Under the pieces are notes generated by a model, which saw only the letters and a program-made list of their open reading frames with translations, was not told where the DNA came from and did no database searches. 64,000 nucleotides of DNA from Mangrovivirga halotolerans (GTDB lineage Bacteria; Bacteroidota; Bacteroidia; Cytophagales; Cyclobacteriaceae): positions 1-64,000 of the forward strand of contig NZ_JAPFQN010000009.1 in NCBI RefSeq assembly GCF_026241165.1, given 5' to 3'. Of this stretch, positions 8,417 to 17,705 are shown piece after piece. How positions within the stretch are numbered: position 1 is the stretch's first letter; each line of letters opens with the position of its first letter. The position numbers were made by a program, and so were the translations under genes.

Positions 8417-9244
8417 ATGGAAAGATATAAGAATCCCGTAAAGATAACTGAAAATGTAATTTTAGGTGGCGATTCACCAGTGTTGTTGGCAGGCCCTTGT
8501 GCTGTTGAAAACTGGGATATTTGTGCTGAAGTTGCCGAGCACATGAAAAGGGTTACTGAAGAAACCGGATTCAGTTATGTGTTCAAAGCTTCTTATGATA
8601 AAGCAAACCGTACCAGTGCTGATTCATTCAGAAGTATTGGTGTGGATGAAGCATTGAGGATTTTACAGAGGATCAAGGATGAGTTTGATCTGCCGATCGT
8701 AACAGATATCCATGAAACTCATGAGGTAGCGCCTGTTTCAGAGGTTGCTGACATACTTCAGATCCCGGCTTTTTTATGCCGTCAGACCAGCTTATTAATG
8801 GAAGCAGGGAAAAGTGGAAAAGCAGTAAACATTAAGAAGGGCCAATTCATGGATCCGCAGGGTATGCAGTTCGCTGCAGATAAAGTAAACTCAATTAATT
8901 CAGATAAGGCATTTTTAACCGAGAGAGGTACAACTTTTGGTTATAATAACCTGGTTGTTGATGTGCGATCATTACCAATTATGAGGCAGTATGCTCCGGT
9001 AGTATTTGATGTGACGCACAGTGTACAACAACCGGGAGGACTTGGAGGTAGCAGTGGCGGGCAGCGACAATTTGCTCCATATTTAGCAAAAGCAGCCGCA
9101 GCTGCCGGGGTGGACGGATTTTTTATCGAGACTCATCCCGAACCATCAAAAGCATTAAGCGATGGACCTAATATGGTTCCATTAGCAGAGATGGCGAAAT
9201 TTTTAACACAATTAAAGACCATTTGGTCATTGACTAACGAATAG
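8417..9244 (+). CDS. kdsA: 3-deoxy-8-phosphooctulonate synthase (KDO 8-P synthase)
   Basis: Condenses phosphoenolpyruvate with arabinose 5-phosphate to KDO 8-phosphate, the first committed step of KDO synthesis. Family signatures are LLAGPCAVE near residue 25, KASYDKANRTS, PAFLCRQTSLL, and the C-terminal DVTHSVQQPGG and IETHPEPSKALSDGPN. An in-frame TTG at 8399 would add six residues; the ATG at 8417 (MERYKNPV) is more natural and gives 275 aa, normal for KdsA. It leads directly into the wza-like gene, eight bases downstream, so KDO supply is tied to the export cluster. Confidence 0.95.
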   Translation: MERYKNPVKITENVILGGDSPVLLAGPCAVENWDICAEVAEHMKRVTEETGFSYVFKASYDKANRTSADSFRSIGVDEALRILQRIKDEFDLPIVTDIHETHEVAPVSEVADILQIPAFLCRQTSLLMEAGKSGKAVNIKKGQFMDPQGMQFAADKVNSINSDKAFLTERGTTFGYNNLVVDVRSLPIMRQYAPVVFDVTHSVQQPGGLGGSSGGQRQFAPYLAKAAAAAGVDGFFIETHPEPSKALSDGPNMVPLAEMAKFLTQLKTIWSLTNE

Positions 9245-9252
9245 ATCCGTAA

Positions 9253-10044
9253 ATGAAATTTTTTAATACGGCATTTTTATTTTTGATCATACTTACCAGC
9301 TCGTGTGTTACCAATAAAAAGGTGCAATACATGCAGCATGATGATGTAAATGTAAGGCAGCATTCACTGGCAACAGATACAGTGATACGTACTTATAACC
9401 TTCCTGATTATACTTATTTGATTCAGCCTGAGGATGTATTATCTATTAGAATCCAAAGTTTAACCGGTGAAGAATATGACTTTTTTGCCAGAGCTCAAAA
9501 TCAAGGAAATCAAGGAGGAGCAACTCGAAATCAGAGTATGATCGGTGAATTGGTCGATCCGGAAGGTATGATCGATTATCCTGTAGTAGGGAGGATTAAA
9601 GTTTCCGGGAAAACAATTTTTCAGGTGCAAGATGAAATTAAAGAATTGGCTGCACAATATGTAGCTGAGCCTGTTGTGAGAATTCGCGTTTTAAATTTTA
9701 GATTTTCAATTTTAGGAGAAGTTGATAATGAACAGACGGTAACAGTACAAAATCATAGAGTATCCTTACCTGAAGCTATAGCATTAGCAGGGGGATTTGG
9801 TGAACTGGCAGATAGAAGTCAGGTAAAATTAATTCGATCTAATGGGGGAGAGACTAATGTGATTTATATCGATATGCTTAAAGAGGATATAATGACATCT
9901 CCTTATTATTATATTCATCAAGGAGACATTTTAATTGTTCCTCCACTAAGACAACGTCCAATGAGAAGATATTTCGGTCAGAACCTCGCATTATTTGTCT
10001 CTACTGTATCGGTTGTTTTATTAGCTCTTAACTTAATCAATTAA
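9253..10044 (+). CDS. Wza-like polysaccharide export outer-membrane lipoprotein
   Basis: An outer-membrane auxiliary protein of the Wzx/Wzy export route. The 263-aa protein has a lipoprotein signal with lipobox LTSSC (Cys18), a Poly_export domain beginning near PDYTYLIQPEDVLSIRI (about residues 50-140), and an SLBB-like domain (about 150-225). A hydrophobic C-terminal helix (about 240-260) could span the outer membrane. It is shorter than E. coli Wza, as is usual in Bacteroidota. It is followed after seven bases by its expected partner kinase. Confidence 0.88.
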   Translation: MKFFNTAFLFLIILTSSCVTNKKVQYMQHDDVNVRQHSLATDTVIRTYNLPDYTYLIQPEDVLSIRIQSLTGEEYDFFARAQNQGNQGGATRNQSMIGELVDPEGMIDYPVVGRIKVSGKTIFQVQDEIKELAAQYVAEPVVRIRVLNFRFSILGEVDNEQTVTVQNHRVSLPEAIALAGGFGELADRSQVKLIRSNGGETNVIYIDMLKEDIMTSPYYYIHQGDILIVPPLRQRPMRRYFGQNLALFVSTVSVVLLALNLIN

Positions 10045-10051
10045 AGATACT

Positions 10052-12454
10052 GTGGCTGATATAGATTTTAAAGAGTTTGAAAGTGAACAATCCACTCCAG
10101 TGAAATCATCAGGAGGTGGCCTGCATATAGATATAAAAAGAGTTCTCTCCAGAGCCTTGAAATTCTGGTATATAATAATCTTATCTGTATTAGCAGCATT
10201 AACAATAGCCTACTTTATCAATTTATATACAGTAAGAATTTATAATGTAATTTCGTCAGTAATTATTAAAGAGACTCAATCTGAGTTAAATGGAGCAAAA
10301 CTTTTATATAATAATCCATTTGTAAATAATTACAAAAACTACTTGAATGAATTATATATTTTACGTTCTTATCCACTGGTGAATCAAACACTTGAAAATC
10401 TTAATTTTGAAGTTTCAGTTTTAAGGGTGGGTGATTTTAAAACAAAAGACTTTCATAATAACTTCCCATTTGAATTTTATCTGGTGGGAAATAAAGAGAA
10501 GGCTTATGGTAAATCATTTAAGTTATTTCTGATTGATGATCAGCATTTTGGACTTGCCCCTAATAATGGAGAAGAATTAAGCAAAAAAGATCTCACCAAA
10601 TTTAATATCGGTGATACAATAAAATATAGGGGGGTTAAGCTAATTGGGCGTAAAACAAATATATCTATAAGTTCTTACAAGAATATAAGTTATACTCTAA
10701 GCTTTAAAAAACCTTCAGAAATGGTTTGGGGATATGTTAAAAGGCTTAAAGTTGACTGGGCAGAACAAGGTAGTGGGGTGGTTGACATTTCAATGACCGG
10801 ACCATATCCACATAAGGATATTGCATTTATAAAGGGAATTGTAGAGAATTATGTAGACTATTCTATACGGAAAAAGAGCCAGGCTGCTAGTAGGTCGATA
10901 CAATTTATTGATGAGCAATTAGAAAATATCTCTGATTCTCTAGTGTTTTTTGAAGGACAATTAGAACGGTTTAAACAAAGTAATGGTATTACAAATTTGG
11001 ATGCTGAAGCAGAACGAATTTACCAAAAAATAGACGATCTTGAATCCAGAAAAACTGAAATTATAGCCAAAGAAACCTATTATAACTATTTGGTGAAATA
11101 TATAGAAAATGGAGAGAATTTAGACCAGATAATTTTACCATCTTCAGTAGGTATTGATGATGCTTTATTGACCAGTTTGGTGAGCAAGATTGTAGATATT
11201 CAGTTAGAAATGAACACGGCCCTAGTTAATGGAGGAGAAAAGAACCCGTTATATATCCAGGGTAAGCAAAGAATAAAAAATATTCAATCCAATATTTTAG
11301 AAAGTGTGCGTAATCTTAGACAGACTAATAATATTACTGTCAACCATTTAAATACTCTTATTTCAAGATTAGATAAAGAACTTTATAAATTACCAATCGC
11401 CCAACGGCAATTGATTAATATTCAACGAAATTATAATTTACTTGAAGGACTTTATACATACTTATTGCAAAAACGAGCTGAAGCAGGAATTTCAGTTGCT
11501 AGTACTACTGCTGATGTAGAGATGGTCAATCCTCCAATGCAAAGGGGTGGAGCAATAGTGCCCCAACCAACCCGTAATTATGCTGTAGCTGGAAGTATTG
11601 GATTAATTCTTCCATTAGCTTTATTCGTATTGCTTGAATTGTTAGACAATAAGATCCAATCTAAGGAAGATATCGATCGTATTACAACAATTCCGGTTAT
11701 AGGAGGAATTGGTCATACCGACATCGAAGGATCTTTAGTAGTGGCTCAAAAACCAAAATCAGCCATTTCAGAAGCATTCAGGTCCGTTCGGACCAATTTA
11801 AATTATTTCATTGGTCAGAAGGATAAAAAAATTATTATGGTCACTTCTTCCATAGCAGGGGAAGGGAAGACTTTTACTAGTTTAAACCTGGCAACTATTA
11901 TGGCCTATGCGGGGAGGAAAACAGTAATTATTGGTGCTGATCTTCGGAAGCCCAGAATATATGGGGATTTAAATTTATCAAATGATCAGGGTTTAAGTAC
12001 ATATTTGTCAGGTATGTCTGAACTGCAAAATGTTATTCAGGAATCTGAGATTGAAAATTTATTCCTTATTTCAGGTGGACCGGTACCACCAAACCCAAGT
12101 GAATTGTTAATGAGCAAGCAATTCGGTAGCTTATTAAAAGAATTACACCATGATTTTGATAATATCATAATTGATACACCACCAGTTGGAATAGTTGCTG
12201 ATGCATTGGAAATTACTAAACATGCTGATCATACTCTTTATATAGTCCGGCAGGGTTATTCTCCAAAAAATGTGCTTAGAACCTCTCAGGAAATTTATGA
12301 AAAAGGATTGCTAAGAAATGTGAGTATCATACTTAATGATATTAGAAAAGGGGGTATGGGCTATGGCTACGGCTATGGTTATGGCTATGGTTATGGCTAT
12401 GGTTATGGTTATAATAATAAGAAATCATCACAAGGCGGATATTACGAAGAATAG
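10052..12454 (+). CDS. Wzc-like chain-length regulator and tyrosine autokinase
   Basis: An inner-membrane co-polymerase that controls chain length and export through cycles of tyrosine phosphorylation. The 800-aa protein has an N-terminal Wzz domain with a membrane helix near residues 38-55, a coiled periplasmic region (about 280-470), a second helix near 512-530 and a CpsD-type BY-kinase domain. Walker A SSIAGEGKT carries Lys606, A' is IIGADLRKP, and Walker B is NIIIDTPPVG. The C-terminus is a striking Tyr-Gly repeat followed by YYEE, the expected autophosphorylation cluster. The start is a GTG seven bases after wza. It is followed five bases later by the legB-like gene. Confidence 0.93.
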   Translation: MADIDFKEFESEQSTPVKSSGGGLHIDIKRVLSRALKFWYIIILSVLAALTIAYFINLYTVRIYNVISSVIIKETQSELNGAKLLYNNPFVNNYKNYLNELYILRSYPLVNQTLENLNFEVSVLRVGDFKTKDFHNNFPFEFYLVGNKEKAYGKSFKLFLIDDQHFGLAPNNGEELSKKDLTKFNIGDTIKYRGVKLIGRKTNISISSYKNISYTLSFKKPSEMVWGYVKRLKVDWAEQGSGVVDISMTGPYPHKDIAFIKGIVENYVDYSIRKKSQAASRSIQFIDEQLENISDSLVFFEGQLERFKQSNGITNLDAEAERIYQKIDDLESRKTEIIAKETYYNYLVKYIENGENLDQIILPSSVGIDDALLTSLVSKIVDIQLEMNTALVNGGEKNPLYIQGKQRIKNIQSNILESVRNLRQTNNITVNHLNTLISRLDKELYKLPIAQRQLINIQRNYNLLEGLYTYLLQKRAEAGISVASTTADVEMVNPPMQRGGAIVPQPTRNYAVAGSIGLILPLALFVLLELLDNKIQSKEDIDRITTIPVIGGIGHTDIEGSLVVAQKPKSAISEAFRSVRTNLNYFIGQKDKKIIMVTSSIAGEGKTFTSLNLATIMAYAGRKTVIIGADLRKPRIYGDLNLSNDQGLSTYLSGMSELQNVIQESEIENLFLISGGPVPPNPSELLMSKQFGSLLKELHHDFDNIIIDTPPVGIVADALEITKHADHTLYIVRQGYSPKNVLRTSQEIYEKGLLRNVSIILNDIRKGGMGYGYGYGYGYGYGYGYGYNNKKSSQGGYYEE
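12358..12411 (+). repeat. In-frame TAYGGY tandem repeat encoding a Tyr-Gly tail
   Basis: About nine tandem TAT/TAC-GGC/GGT units near the 3' end of the kinase gene encode alternating Tyr and Gly. A higher-order 12-base period, GGCTATGGTTAT, is visible, suggesting recent slippage growth. Confidence 0.85.
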
Positions 12455-12459
12455 AACAT

Positions 12460-13452
12460 ATGCAGAATAAAAAAGTTTTGATTACTGGAGCTGATGGATT
12501 TATCGGTAGCCACTTAACTGAATTATTGATTAAAGAAGGTTACCAGGTAAAAGCATTTGTTTATTATAATTCATTTAATTCATGGGGTTGGCTTGATACT
12601 TTGTCAAAAGATACTTTATCTCAAGTAGAGATATTCTCTGGGGATATTCGTGATCCTAATGGTGTTCGGACCGCTATGAAAGGTGTTGATGTGGTTTTTC
12701 ATCTTGCAGCTCTGATTGCTATCCCTTTTAGTTATCATTCTCCTGATTCATATATTGATACTAATGTTAAAGGTACTCTTAACATTATTCAAGCAGCAAA
12801 GGATCTGGGAATAGAAAGAATTCTGGTTACTTCTACCTCAGAAGTATATGGAACTGCTCAGTTTGTTCCAATAACTGAAGATCATCCGAAACAACCACAA
12901 TCACCATATTCAGCATCAAAAATTGGTGCAGATTGTATAGCAGAATCTTTTTACAGAAGTTTTGATCTGCCACTTACCATTGTCAGGCCATTTAATACTT
13001 ATGGACCCCGTCAATCAGCCAGAGCAATCATTCCTACTATTATTTCGCAGTTGCTAAATAATAAGAATGAAATAAAACTAGGTGACTTAAGGCCAACCAG
13101 AGATCTATTGTTTGTGAAGGATACTGCAAGAGGGTTTATAGAGATAGCAAAATCTGACAAAACAATCGGTGAGCATATAAATATTGCTACTGAATCTGAA
13201 ATATCCATGCGAGAATTGGCTCAGACTATGATAGATCAAATTAATCCTGAAGCTAGAATTGTTACCGATAATGAAAGGATGAGACCGGAAAAAAGTGAGG
13301 TATACAGGTTATTTGGTTCGGCAAAGAAAATTAAAGAACTTACTGATTGGACCCCGAATTATACCTTGGAGACAGGATTGGCTGAAACTATAGAGTGGTT
13401 TTCACAAGAGGAAAACTTGAAGAATTATAAAGCAGATATATATAATATATAA
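12460..13452 (+). CDS. legB: NAD-dependent 4,6-dehydratase, LegB-like (nonulosonic acid pathway)
   Basis: An extended SDR enzyme that would convert nucleotide-activated GlcNAc to its 4-keto-6-deoxy form, the first step toward legionaminic acid. The NAD motif GADGFIGSH covers residues 10-18. The catalytic region TSTSEVYG and the YSASK motif (near residue 150) are clear, and HLAALIAIPFSYHSP and RPFNTYGPRQSARAIIP are typical of the LegB group. The 330-aa length fits. It sits directly before NeuB- and NeuC-family genes. The usual partner aminotransferase LegC does not follow; a DegT-type enzyme at 44034 may substitute. Whether it uses the UDP- or GDP-linked sugar is unknown. Confidence 0.82.
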   Translation: MQNKKVLITGADGFIGSHLTELLIKEGYQVKAFVYYNSFNSWGWLDTLSKDTLSQVEIFSGDIRDPNGVRTAMKGVDVVFHLAALIAIPFSYHSPDSYIDTNVKGTLNIIQAAKDLGIERILVTSTSEVYGTAQFVPITEDHPKQPQSPYSASKIGADCIAESFYRSFDLPLTIVRPFNTYGPRQSARAIIPTIISQLLNNKNEIKLGDLRPTRDLLFVKDTARGFIEIAKSDKTIGEHINIATESEISMRELAQTMIDQINPEARIVTDNERMRPEKSEVYRLFGSAKKIKELTDWTPNYTLETGLAETIEWFSQEENLKNYKADIYNI

Positions 13453-13459
13453 AACTTAG

Positions 13460-14482
13460 ATGAGAACATTGATAATTGCTGAAGCAGGCGTAAATCATAA
13501 CGGTGATATTGAGATTGCTAAACAACTCATAGTATCCGCAGCTGATGCAGGAGCTGATTATGTTAAGTTTCAGACATTTAAGGCTGAAAAAATTGTAAGT
13601 TATAAAGCCAAGAAGGCTGATTATCAATCTTTGAATCTTAATGATGATCAAATTTCGCAATATGAAATGTTGAAAAGGTTAGAGCTTTCTCATTCAGATC
13701 ATATTGAATTAAAAGGATATGCAGAGAAGCAAGGTATAAAATTCACTTCAAGCCCTTTTGATGTTGAGAGTATAAATTATTTACAAAATATTGGTATTGA
13801 TTTATTTAAATGTCCAAGTGGAGAAATCACTAATTACCCTTATTTAAAAGCTCTTGCTCAAACAGGTTCAAAATTGATTCTTTCAACAGGTATGGCTAAT
13901 TATGGGGAAATTGAATCTGCCATTCAATTATTAATTGAACATGGATTGAAAAAAGAAAATCTAACAGTTTTACACTGTAATACTCAGTATCCTACCCCAA
14001 TGGAAGATGTTAATCTTCATGCGATGAATTCTATTAAAGCTGCTTTTGATGTTAATGTAGGATATTCAGACCATACTTTGGGAATTGAAGTACCTACGGC
14101 TGCCGTTGCATTAGGTGCTTCAGTTATTGAAAAACATTTTACTCTTGATCGAACAATGGAAGGGCCGGATCATGTAGCCTCACTTGAGCCAAATGAATTA
14201 AAAGATATGGTTCGGGCCATTAGAAATATAGAAAAAGCTACATCAGGATCAGGAATTAAAGAGGTGTCACCAAGTGAAATAAAGAATAAACAAATTGCGC
14301 GTAAAAGTATTCATATTATAAAACCATTAAAAAAAGGGGAAGAAATTATTGAATCCAACTTAATAAGCTTAAGACCTGGTGACGGTATTTCTCCCATGGA
14401 ATGGGAGCGTATCCTTGGTAAAAAGGTGACGACTGATCTTGAAGCTAATCATATGCTGGATTGGAGAGATATTTCTAATTGA
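13460..14482 (+). CDS. neuB: NeuB-family nonulosonic acid synthase (LegI/NeuB-like)
   Basis: Condenses phosphoenolpyruvate with a six-carbon N-acetylated sugar to a nine-carbon nonulosonic acid (sialic or legionaminic type). The N-terminal TIM barrel starts with IAEAGVNHNGD. Canonical motifs are YVKFQTF, FKCPSGEITN, LSTGMA, HCNTQYPTP, VGYSDHTLG and IEKHFTLDR. A C-terminal SAF antifreeze-like domain follows (about 285-340). At 340 aa it has the normal length and all usual motifs, in contrast to the divergent paralogue at 16638. It lies seven bases after legB and 18 before neuC, matching the order of a legionaminic acid operon. Confidence 0.9.
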   Translation: MRTLIIAEAGVNHNGDIEIAKQLIVSAADAGADYVKFQTFKAEKIVSYKAKKADYQSLNLNDDQISQYEMLKRLELSHSDHIELKGYAEKQGIKFTSSPFDVESINYLQNIGIDLFKCPSGEITNYPYLKALAQTGSKLILSTGMANYGEIESAIQLLIEHGLKKENLTVLHCNTQYPTPMEDVNLHAMNSIKAAFDVNVGYSDHTLGIEVPTAAVALGASVIEKHFTLDRTMEGPDHVASLEPNELKDMVRAIRNIEKATSGSGIKEVSPSEIKNKQIARKSIHIIKPLKKGEEIIESNLISLRPGDGISPMEWERILGKKVTTDLEANHMLDWRDISN

Positions 14483-14500
14483 TCTCAAAAACTGTAATTT

Positions 14501-15604
14501 ATGAAAATAGGCGTACTAACTAGTTCAAGAGCTGACTTTGGAATATATAAACAGCTTCTGAAAGAGATATCGGAGCTTATAGATTTTGAAATAATTGCAT
14601 TTGGTACTCATCTTTCTAAATTTCATGGGTTTACAATAGATGAAATCAGATCAGAATTTACCGTGCCAATTCATCAAATTAATACGGTTTTAGCTAATGA
14701 TGATGTCAATTCAATTGCTTCTTCTTATGGCTTAACTGTCCAGAAATTTGCTGACTTTTGGAATAATAGCTCATTTGATCTTGTATTATGTTTAGGTGAT
14801 CGATATGAAATGAATGCTGCATTACAGGCAGGAATACCTTATAATGTTAAATTCGCTCATTTTCATGGTGGTGAAGAATCACTTGGTGCGATTGATAATA
14901 TTTACAGACATCAAATAACTCTTGCATCACAAATCCATTTTACAGCTACAAAAGATTATTATAATAGAGTAGTTGAATTAATCGGAACCTCAGAAGGTGT
15001 TTATAATGTAGGTTCGATTGCTTTGGATAAGATTAGTAAATTAAAATTATTATCTAATGATGAATTCAGGAATAAATATAACATTCCTAATGAGGATTAT
15101 ATTTTAGTTACTATCCACCCAGAGACAAAAAATGTTGATGCTAATAAGAAGTATTCTTTAGAGATCTATGAGGCACTAAAAAATCTCGGGAAAGATTATC
15201 ACATTGTGATTACGATGCCAAATAGTGATACACTAGGGTCAATATATAGAAATGCATGGGCTGAATTAAAAACTGTATTTCCAAATAGTGTTACATTAAT
15301 TGAAAATTTTGGAGCTGAAAATTACTATGCAGCAATGAAGTACTCCAAGTTACTGCTGGGTAATAGTTCAAGTGGAATTATTGAAGCAGCTTCCTTTAAT
15401 AAATATGTCATTAATGTTGGTGATAGACAGAAAGGAAGAATTCGTAGTTCGAACACACTGGATGTTGATTTTAATTTTAACAGGATTATAGCAAAAGTTA
15501 AAGAGATTAATTCTTTAGATCAATATCAAGGGGATAACAAATATTTTAAAGAGAATTCAATCCAAAAAGTGATCAATATTATAAAAGACTATGACGGATT
15601 TTAA
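14501..15604 (+). CDS. neuC: UDP-GlcNAc 2-epimerase, hydrolysing (NeuC/LegG-like)
   Basis: Removes the nucleotide while inverting C2 to give the free mannosamine-type substrate for NeuB. The 367-aa GT-B-like fold has the start motif VLTSSRADFGIYKQLL, the central HFHGGEESLGAIDNIYRHQ, VTIHPETK, and the C-terminal LLGNSSSGIIEAASF. All are characteristic of hydrolysing 2-epimerases of the sialic/legionaminic pathway rather than WecB. It ends 14 bases inside the next gene, indicating coupled translation. The exact substrate (UDP-GlcNAc or a 2,4-diacetamido sugar) is inferred from LegB next door. Confidence 0.9.
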   Translation: MKIGVLTSSRADFGIYKQLLKEISELIDFEIIAFGTHLSKFHGFTIDEIRSEFTVPIHQINTVLANDDVNSIASSYGLTVQKFADFWNNSSFDLVLCLGDRYEMNAALQAGIPYNVKFAHFHGGEESLGAIDNIYRHQITLASQIHFTATKDYYNRVVELIGTSEGVYNVGSIALDKISKLKLLSNDEFRNKYNIPNEDYILVTIHPETKNVDANKKYSLEIYEALKNLGKDYHIVITMPNSDTLGSIYRNAWAELKTVFPNSVTLIENFGAENYYAAMKYSKLLLGNSSSGIIEAASFNKYVINVGDRQKGRIRSSNTLDVDFNFNRIIAKVKEINSLDQYQGDNKYFKENSIQKVINIIKDYDGF

Positions 15605-16637
15605 AAGGCACTTAATTCCTAAAGGAACAAAAATAAAGGATGCGTTAGTACAGTTAAATGAATTAGCAAGTGATGCAATTTTGTTTGTCGTTGACGATAG
15701 TAATAAATTGATCGGTTCTTTAACTGATGGAGATGTAAGAAGGGGGTTAATTAAAGGGATACAGATAGATGCTCAGGTAGATGATATTATTCAATCTAAT
15801 CCGAAATTCTTCAAAAAGGGTGAAAATAATATTTCTGAAGTAATTAATTATAGAAAAAATAATTATAAAATTATTCCTGTAGTAGAAAGTGATCATACCG
15901 TTGTTAATGTGGTTAACTTTCGAAAAAAGAAATCCTATCTTCCAATTGATGCAGTGATTATGGCAGGAGGCAGGGGCTCGAGATTGAGACCACTTACAGA
16001 TAATACTCCAAAACCCTTATTGAAAGTTGGAGATAAACCTATTATTGAACATAATATTGACAGGCTTAATAGTTTTGGTATTGATGATTTGTGGTTGTCT
16101 ATCAGATATCTTGGAGATCAAATAAAAGAATATTTTGATGATGGGTCCCAGAAAGGTGTTAATATTCAGTATGTTACGGAGAGTGAACCGTTAGGAACCA
16201 TTGGAGCAGTAAAATCAATAAAAAATTTCAAACATGATACTGTATTAGTAACAAATTCTGATTTACTAACTGATCTGGATTACGAAGATTTTTACATGCA
16301 ATTTTTAGAATCCGGGGCTGATATGTCTGTTGTAACAATTCCTTACAAGGTAGACATACCCTATGCAGTACTGGAAACTAATGATAGTCAGGTTCATGAT
16401 TTTAAAGAAAAACCTACTTATACATACTATTCAAATGGCGGTATTTATTTGGTTAAAAAAAGTGTATTAGACTTAATTCCTGAAAATGAATTTTTCAATG
16501 CGACTGATTTGATGGAAAAACTGATAAAAAGCTCCAACAAAGTTCATTCATATCCTTTATTAGGATATTGGCTGGATATAGGTAAACATGAAGATTACAA
16601 TAAAGCCCAACAAGATATTATAAAATTGAAGATATAG
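15591..16637 (+). CDS. CBS-domain nucleotidyltransferase, PtmE-like
   Basis: A sugar-1-phosphate nucleotidyltransferase with a regulatory CBS pair, the layout of PtmE, which activates glucosamine 1-phosphate for the GDP-linked legionaminic acid route in Campylobacter. The CBS region covers about residues 1-115 (ALVQLNELASDAILFVVDD and the GSLTDGDVRRGL motif). The transferase begins with the signature VIMAGGRGSRLRPLT near residue 125 and KPLLKVGDKPI. The 348-aa length fits. It overlaps neuC by 14 bases and abuts the second NeuB-like gene with no gap. The nucleotide used (GTP, CTP or UTP) cannot be told here. Confidence 0.85.
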   Translation: MTDFKRHLIPKGTKIKDALVQLNELASDAILFVVDDSNKLIGSLTDGDVRRGLIKGIQIDAQVDDIIQSNPKFFKKGENNISEVINYRKNNYKIIPVVESDHTVVNVVNFRKKKSYLPIDAVIMAGGRGSRLRPLTDNTPKPLLKVGDKPIIEHNIDRLNSFGIDDLWLSIRYLGDQIKEYFDDGSQKGVNIQYVTESEPLGTIGAVKSIKNFKHDTVLVTNSDLLTDLDYEDFYMQFLESGADMSVVTIPYKVDIPYAVLETNDSQVHDFKEKPTYTYYSNGGIYLVKKSVLDLIPENEFFNATDLMEKLIKSSNKVHSYPLLGYWLDIGKHEDYNKAQQDIIKLKI

Positions 16638-17705
16638 ATGAATAATTATAATAAACCATTTTTAATAGGAGAAACTGCTTTTCATCATCAAGGAGAATTG
16701 AATTATTTAATTAAGTTGATTGATGAAGGAGTCAATGCAGGAGTAGATGCTTTAAAGTTTCATTTATTGTTTGATCTTGATGATTATTTCATTAAAGATC
16801 ATGAAGCATACGAAGTACTCGAAAATATGATTATACCTGAAAATGATTGGAATGAGATTCATTCTTATTGTTTAAAAAAAGGAATCAAACCTATTTACTT
16901 ATGTAATGATGTAAAAGCAATAAGATGGGTAAAGAAGCAGGATGAAAATAGTGTTTTAGGTATAGAAATACATGCTACTGGAATTAATGACATATTTCTA
17001 TTAGAGGAAGCATCAAAATTCACCTCTTCCGTATTTCTTGGCACTGGTGGTTCAACATTTGATGAAATAGAATTTGCAATATCATATTTAAAAAATAAAG
17101 GTATTGAAAACTTAATATTAATGCACGGATTTCAGTCATATCCAACAAACTATAAAGATGCTATTTTATCAAAGTTATCAGTGTTGAGAGACTTATATAA
17201 ATTACCTGTAGGATATGCTGATCATACAGATCCGAACGATAAATATAATTCGTTTATCAGCACAATGGGAGTAGCTTCCGGGTTCAATATTCTTGAAAAG
17301 CATTTTACACTAGATACTAGTAAAAAACGAATTGATTCTCAGGCAGCTGTAAGTGTAGATCAATTAAAAGAGATTCGAAACTTAATGAATGTAGCTTTTG
17401 AAGCTTTTTCATATCATAAAAGATTGGATATGAGTGATAGTGAAAAGGCTTATGGTAACGTGGGGCCAATGAAAAAAGCACTAGTAGCGGCAAAAGATAT
17501 AGGGAAAGGACAAAAGATTGAAATTACTGATTTAGCATATAAAAGAACAAACAATAGTGTACCTGTAAAGCAAAATGAAATATTTTCCATTTTGGGTGCA
17601 GTTACCAAACAAAATATAGATAAGGATACTCCTATTAATTATAACCTGATAGAATATAAATATAAAAAACCAGATGTGTCACAATTTTTTGTAACGGAGA
17701 AATGA
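16638..17705 (+). CDS. Divergent NeuB-family synthase with SAF domain (SpsE-like)
   Basis: A second NeuB-family protein of 355 aa. It keeps the barrel frame (GETAFHHQGELNYL, ALKFHLLFD, VGYADHTDPND, EKHFTLDTSKKR) and a C-terminal SAF domain (about 280-345). However, the substrate-site segment that reads FKCPSGEITN in the first NeuB reads GIEIHATGIND here, so the PSGE motif is lost. The N-terminal NHNG is replaced by HHQG. It starts immediately after the ptmE stop and overlaps the next cytidylyltransferase gene by four bases. This pairing resembles SpsE-SpsF of other bacteria. It probably makes a different ulosonic acid, or has a changed role; the product is unknown. Confidence 0.75.
   Translation: MNNYNKPFLIGETAFHHQGELNYLIKLIDEGVNAGVDALKFHLLFDLDDYFIKDHEAYEVLENMIIPENDWNEIHSYCLKKGIKPIYLCNDVKAIRWVKKQDENSVLGIEIHATGINDIFLLEEASKFTSSVFLGTGGSTFDEIEFAISYLKNKGIENLILMHGFQSYPTNYKDAILSKLSVLRDLYKLPVGYADHTDPNDKYNSFISTMGVASGFNILEKHFTLDTSKKRIDSQAAVSVDQLKEIRNLMNVAFEAFSYHKRLDMSDSEKAYGNVGPMKKALVAAKDIGKGQKIEITDLAYKRTNNSVPVKQNEIFSILGAVTKQNIDKDTPINYNLIEYKYKKPDVSQFFVTEK

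Noticed and set aside
13388-13660. 90-aa antisense frame across the legB-neuB junction
   Set aside because: Overlaps two well-supported genes on the other strand and has no recognisable features.
16638-17705. Second NeuB as a pseudogene
   Set aside because: It is full length, in frame, coupled to both neighbours and keeps most barrel motifs; divergence of the substrate motif fits changed specificity better than decay.
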